A program made the position numbers and the translations under genes. Positions 6,573 to 8,701 of a stretch of DNA of 8,701 bases are shown here, piece by piece. Within the stretch, counting starts at the first letter, position 1. Each line of letters begins with the position of its first letter. A model generated the notes under the pieces. It saw only the letters and a list, made by a program, of their open reading frames with translations, did no database searches and was not told the DNA's origin. Where the stretch lies: assembly GCA_050014355.1 (NCBI GenBank), contig JBEKDL010000074.1, positions 1 through 8,701 of the forward strand. The letters run 5' to 3'. The DNA comes from Fen-1077 sp050014355 (GTDB lineage: Bacteria > Chloroflexota > Dehalococcoidia > Dehalococcoidales > RBG-16-60-22).

Positions 6573-7934
6573 TCATGCCAACCCTCTCTGGTGCAAATAA
6601 TAATTAGAATAAAAGCCCACCGCCAGGAATATCAGGGCATGGAGTGTCAGGACTACTGGAGCAAGCCTAGTCTTCCTTTCAGAATATATCCTGCCGCTCA
6701 CCTGCGTCATATATAGAGACAGCGGCACCAGCAAACTTAGCAGGTACCGGTTAGCCACCCGGGTAAATGAAAATAGCAGGATGGGAAGTAAAATCCAGAT
6801 GAACAGCTCTCTGGTTTTTTCAATTCCGTAGCGCTTCAGGTCAAATGCCAAACCGGCAATGAAAAGCTCCGCCATGAGAATAATCAGGAAGAAAGCCACG
6901 GAAAGTGCCCAAGAGGGAACCTTGGACTCTACCCAACCCAGATTCATTTCACCGAATACCTCGGCCTGCACGTGCAGGGAGGAAACAGGGTAGAAATAAG
7001 AAACCGCCAGTGTGAGCAGAGCCGCGCCGGTTAACAGCAACAGGAACTTTTTTACCCCGGCTTTAAGCCACAAATCAAACAGGAAAATTAAACAGAAAGG
7101 ACCTATAAATAGTCCCAGCCAGAGCAAACAGGCAAAAAGGCGGGGTATGTACATGGTGACGCCAAGAGAGAGCATCGATTCAGAATCCGACGGGAAAATC
7201 GAGGTCTGATAATGAAATACCAGCAGAATAATCGGTATACTTAAAAGTAGCGCCAGACCAAAGTACCACGTGTTAAACCATACAAATGAAAGCAGCTTTG
7301 ACTTAGAAAATATCTCCATAATCTTGGACTTTACCAAGGAGAAAATAAAACCGACTATGAAAAGGGGGGCGGCGACATATTTGGTGGCCAGTGAAACGCC
7401 CAGCATGACGGAGGAGGTGACATTTTCCTTCCGTGAAGCACTGAAAAGCAGCAATAATAGCGCTACAGAGACGAATACCATGAAAGGTACATCGCTGTAA
7501 ACGTATTGAGAGTAAACGATAAACATGGGGTTCACTACCACTAAGAGAGTGGTGATGAAGGCGAAGGTGGCCCCCTTCTTTTTTCTCAAGTAATAATAGA
7601 GAAACAAGGAAAAGGCAAGGGCTAAAATAGATACCGTTAGCCGGCTAATAACCGGGCTTTCCCCGAATATTTTATAGCTACCGGCAAGAAGCAATACACT
7701 GAAGACAGGATTGAACACCGTAGAAAAATAATCGGTAAGATTGGCATTAAAACCATTCCTGGCAATTTCCAAACCGGCCTGAACACAATACTTCTCCAGG
7801 TCGACGTAACCGTTGTTCAGGAAAGGAAGGTGGGGTAAGAGGAACAAAACAGTCAGTACCGCTGGTAAAACGTACAATTCAACCTTTATATCTATTTCAG
7901 GCCAGTTCTTATCTGTTAAAGATTGCACCAGCAT
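6573..7934 (-). CDS. GT39/PMT-like multi-spanning membrane glycosyltransferase
   Basis: This 453-residue protein has about 12 hydrophobic segments, the first at about 20-40. The first external loop carries NNGYVDLEKYCVQAGLEIARNG, with Asp45 and Glu47 at the place where ArnT/PMT_2-type enzymes have their catalytic acidic pair. It is followed by PVFSVLLLAGSYKIFGES, a 'R..S' turn (VISRLTVSI), and NPMFIVYSQYVYSDVPFM, another conserved loop of the family. These enzymes move a sugar from a polyprenyl-phosphate carrier to an acceptor on the outer face. The acceptor is unknown. The usual C-terminal soluble domain is absent, and the protein ends soon after the last span. ATG at 7934 is preceded by only a weak AGGTAG. 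The gene is convergent with the plus-strand operon, with 29 bases between it and the pseudogene, and it may supply the activity lost there (inference). Confidence 0.85.
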   Translation of the reverse strand: MLVQSLTDKNWPEIDIKVELYVLPAVLTVLFLLPHLPFLNNGYVDLEKYCVQAGLEIARNGFNANLTDYFSTVFNPVFSVLLLAGSYKIFGESPVISRLTVSILALAFSLFLYYYLRKKKGATFAFITTLLVVVNPMFIVYSQYVYSDVPFMVFVSVALLLLLFSASRKENVTSSVMLGVSLATKYVAAPLFIVGFIFSLVKSKIMEIFSKSKLLSFVWFNTWYFGLALLLSIPIILLVFHYQTSIFPSDSESMLSLGVTMYIPRLFACLLWLGLFIGPFCLIFLFDLWLKAGVKKFLLLLTGAALLTLAVSYFYPVSSLHVQAEVFGEMNLGWVESKVPSWALSVAFFLIILMAELFIAGLAFDLKRYGIEKTRELFIWILLPILLFSFTRVANRYLLSLLVPLSLYMTQVSGRIYSERKTRLAPVVLTLHALIFLAVGFYSNYYLHQRGLA

Positions 7935-7958
7935 ACTACCTGAATCCGCCGATTTTTA

Positions 7959-8174
7959 TTAGACACTTCTTAACACCGGGCCATTCCGTAGTATAAGGCC
8001 TGCCCGAGTATTGAAATAACAACGAAACATAAACTCTGGCAGATAGATGGAGCCATTGTTATCCAGATTTTCTGCCAAAATGGTAAACCAGGTTTTATCG
8101 TACCTGATCATCTCTAGAGGTTTCTCGTGAAAGGTCTGATATCCGTATTTTAAACAAGCCTCTTGAAGGCTCAT
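7959..8174 (-). CDS. Hypothetical small protein, not recognised
   Basis: From ATG at 8174 the frame gives 71 residues (MSLQEACLKYGYQTF..., ending FNTRAGLILRNGPVLRSV) with a balanced, soluble-looking composition and no membrane span or known motif. The frame stays open upstream to a TTG at 8327 (122 residues), but that extension runs through the tmRNA-like fragment and encodes a Pro-rich FDPPPSPPETK stretch, so I think it is not coding. No Shine-Dalgarno is visible just before the ATG. The stop lies 24 bases before the GT39-like gene on the same strand, so it could lead a two-gene unit, be the tail of a gene broken by the IS or island, or be chance. Confidence 0.3.
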   Translation of the reverse strand: MSLQEACLKYGYQTFHEKPLEMIRYDKTWFTILAENLDNNGSIYLPEFMFRCYFNTRAGLILRNGPVLRSV

Positions 8175-8183
8175 CTTTGTTTC

Positions 8184-8214
8184 TGGTGGAGACGGGGGAG
8201 GGTCGAACTCCTCC
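8184..8214 (-). other. tmRNA (ssrA) 3'-end-like fragment, possible attachment site
   Basis: On the minus strand this reads GGAGG, AGTTCGAC, CCTCC, CC, then CGTCTCCACCA. The last 11 bases equal the 3' end of Bacillus subtilis tmRNA as I recall it, and TTCGAC is the expected T-loop at nearly the right distance, with one extra base between the T-stem and the acceptor strand. A 5-base stem GGAGG/CCTCC closes an 8-base loop. No matching acceptor 5' strand (GGGGACG-like) and no tag-peptide region occur in the roughly 130 bases before the IS end, so this is at most a fragment. Fragments like this are left where islands integrate into ssrA. A chance match remains possible. Confidence 0.35.
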
Positions 8215-8318
8215 TGTTTGAGATATTGTAACCTCCCCGGCCTGTTAATGCAACTGCTTGACCAGCTCGCCAGATTGGGAGAGACCGCAGGTAAGTTAAA
8301 AAACTTTGAAGACAAAGG

Positions 8319-8701
8319 TGTTGTCAATCAGCGAAATGGGACACTTTTTAAACCGAACACTTTGGCATGATCAGGCGGCATTAACAAGCTCTCTGAGGCC
8401 ATGGTTGTAGTCTCTGCGACGATTAATTGTTTGTATTCGCACCTCCTTCCTGCGTTGCAGAATCTGCTCTCTCCTACCATAAAGTACATCAGCTGGTGTC
8501 ACATCACCGAGAGCCTTATGGTAGCGACGATAGTTATAGTAGTTGACGAAGTCAGCGATAGCCTTATCCAGCTGGCTGGGGAGCTCATAGGGTAACTGGT
8601 TCACCTCCCGCTTTAGAGACTGCTGATAGCGCTCCACCTTGCCGTTAGTTTGAGGATGGAAAGGCGCGGCCAGGATATGCCCGATGCCCACCAGACTCAG
8701 G
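8319..8701 (-). mobile_element. Insertion sequence, one end plus 3' part of its transposase (continues beyond window)
   Basis: The transposase gene stops at 8371, and the 50 bases beyond it are non-coding and contain GGGACAC (8338-8344) and two similar CACTTT words (8343-8348 and 8358-8363), as IS ends often do. The outer boundary is a guess: TGTTGTCA at 8319-8326 starts with TG, a common IS terminus. The other end is outside the window, so neither inverted repeats nor a target duplication can be tested here. Confidence 0.55.
8371..8701 (-). CDS. DDE transposase with integrase core (IS481/IS3-like), C-terminal part
   Basis: About 109 residues are visible, and the frame runs off the right edge. 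GTG at 8691 is not a start, because LSL precedes it in frame and the fold continues upstream. AAPFHPQTNGKVERYQQSLKREV is the last conserved block of the rve integrase core; its Glu in KVER is the third acidic catalytic residue (DDE). NYYNYRRYHKALGDVTPADVLYGRRE is the usual C-terminal 'yN..RpH.aLg..tPa..y' tail. The closing RRKEVRIQTINRRRDYNHGLRELVNA is basic. The first two catalytic Asp residues lie outside the window. The C-terminus looks complete and undisrupted, so the element may be intact. Confidence 0.9.
   Translation of the reverse strand, partial: LSLVGIGHILAAPFHPQTNGKVERYQQSLKREVNQLPYELPSQLDKAIADFVNYYNYRRYHKALGDVTPADVLYGRREQILQRRKEVRIQTINRRRDYNHGLRELVNAA

Larger units (their letters stand above)
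7935..8370. other. 436-base stretch without a firm gene, between the GT39-like gene and the transposase
   Basis: This interval holds a weak hypothetical reading frame on the minus strand (7959-8174, openable to a TTG at 8327), a tmRNA 3'-end-like fragment (8184-8214) and the presumed IS end (about 8319-8370). I see no full tRNA or rRNA, no terminator hairpin with a T-tract and no convincing promoter. It looks like an accessory or junction region. Confidence 0.6.

Noticed and set aside
6416..6607. 63-residue plus-strand frame across the pseudogene end
   Set aside because: It lies out of frame with the remnant and runs into the convergent gene; its composition is not protein-like.
7990..8016. 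Minus-strand promoter TATACT/TTTCAA before the GT39-like gene
   Set aside because: The -10 box is fair, but the -35 match is poor and the spacer is only 15 bases.
8188..8280. Complete tRNA gene on the minus strand ending at the CCA at 8184
   Set aside because: No 5' acceptor strand complementary to CGTCTCC and no anticodon arm at the right distance; a D-arm-like AGCTGGTCAAG is present but cannot be fitted to a cloverleaf.
8293..8306. AAGTT-AAAA-AACTT hairpin near the IS end
   Set aside because: A short all-A/T-rich 5-base stem, expected by chance in this sequence and not placed as a terminator for any firm gene.
1..8701. CRISPR array or long direct repeats
   Set aside because: No regularly spaced repeat units were seen when reading the window.

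Overview
The window reads as part of a bacterial cell-surface polysaccharide or glycoconjugate locus, followed by a short accessory stretch that ends in an insertion sequence. The species cannot be named from this sequence. GC content is moderate, ATA and AAA codons are common, and GTG starts and 1-4 base gene overlaps occur. Bi-domain dehydrogenase/oxidoreductase plus heparinase pairs are seen in anaerobic and subsurface bacteria (Firmicutes, Chloroflexota, Deltaproteobacteria), so I suggest that broad setting only, with low confidence.

Left block (2-2737, + strand): the C-terminal end of a heparinase II/III-family protein is followed 3 bases later by a large fusion of a medium-chain dehydrogenase and a Gfo/Idh/MocA oxidoreductase. 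These two sit together in many polysaccharide loci. A 165-base gap follows. It holds a good sigma70-type promoter (ATGACA, 18 bases, TATAAT) with an inverted repeat lying across its -35 box, so the next genes probably form their own transcription unit.

Middle block (2903-6543, + strand): a tightly packed operon of a GtrA-family membrane protein, a UDP-sugar 6-dehydrogenase (nucleotide-sugar dehydrogenase), an NAD-dependent epimerase/dehydratase (GTG start with a strong Shine-Dalgarno, 1-base overlap) and a DPM1-like GT2 glycosyltransferase (4-base overlap). A further reading frame starts with another 4-base overlap, but it has an in-frame TAG and is far too short. I read it as the remnant of a multi-spanning glycosyltransferase. 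The likely logic is that the dehydrogenase and epimerase make an acidic or epimerised nucleotide sugar, the GT2 loads a sugar onto a polyprenyl phosphate, GtrA helps move it across the membrane, and a GT39-type enzyme, now decayed here, transfers it outside the cell.

Right block (6573-8701, - strand): a convergent intact GT39/PMT-like membrane glycosyltransferase, then about 440 bases with only a weak hypothetical reading frame. Within this stretch is a short sequence closely resembling the 3' end of tmRNA (T-arm plus CGTCTCCACCA), and then the end of an IS carrying the C-terminal part of a DDE integrase-core transposase that runs off the window. The tmRNA-like fragment beside an IS suggests an integration site or island edge. 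That is an inference to be checked.
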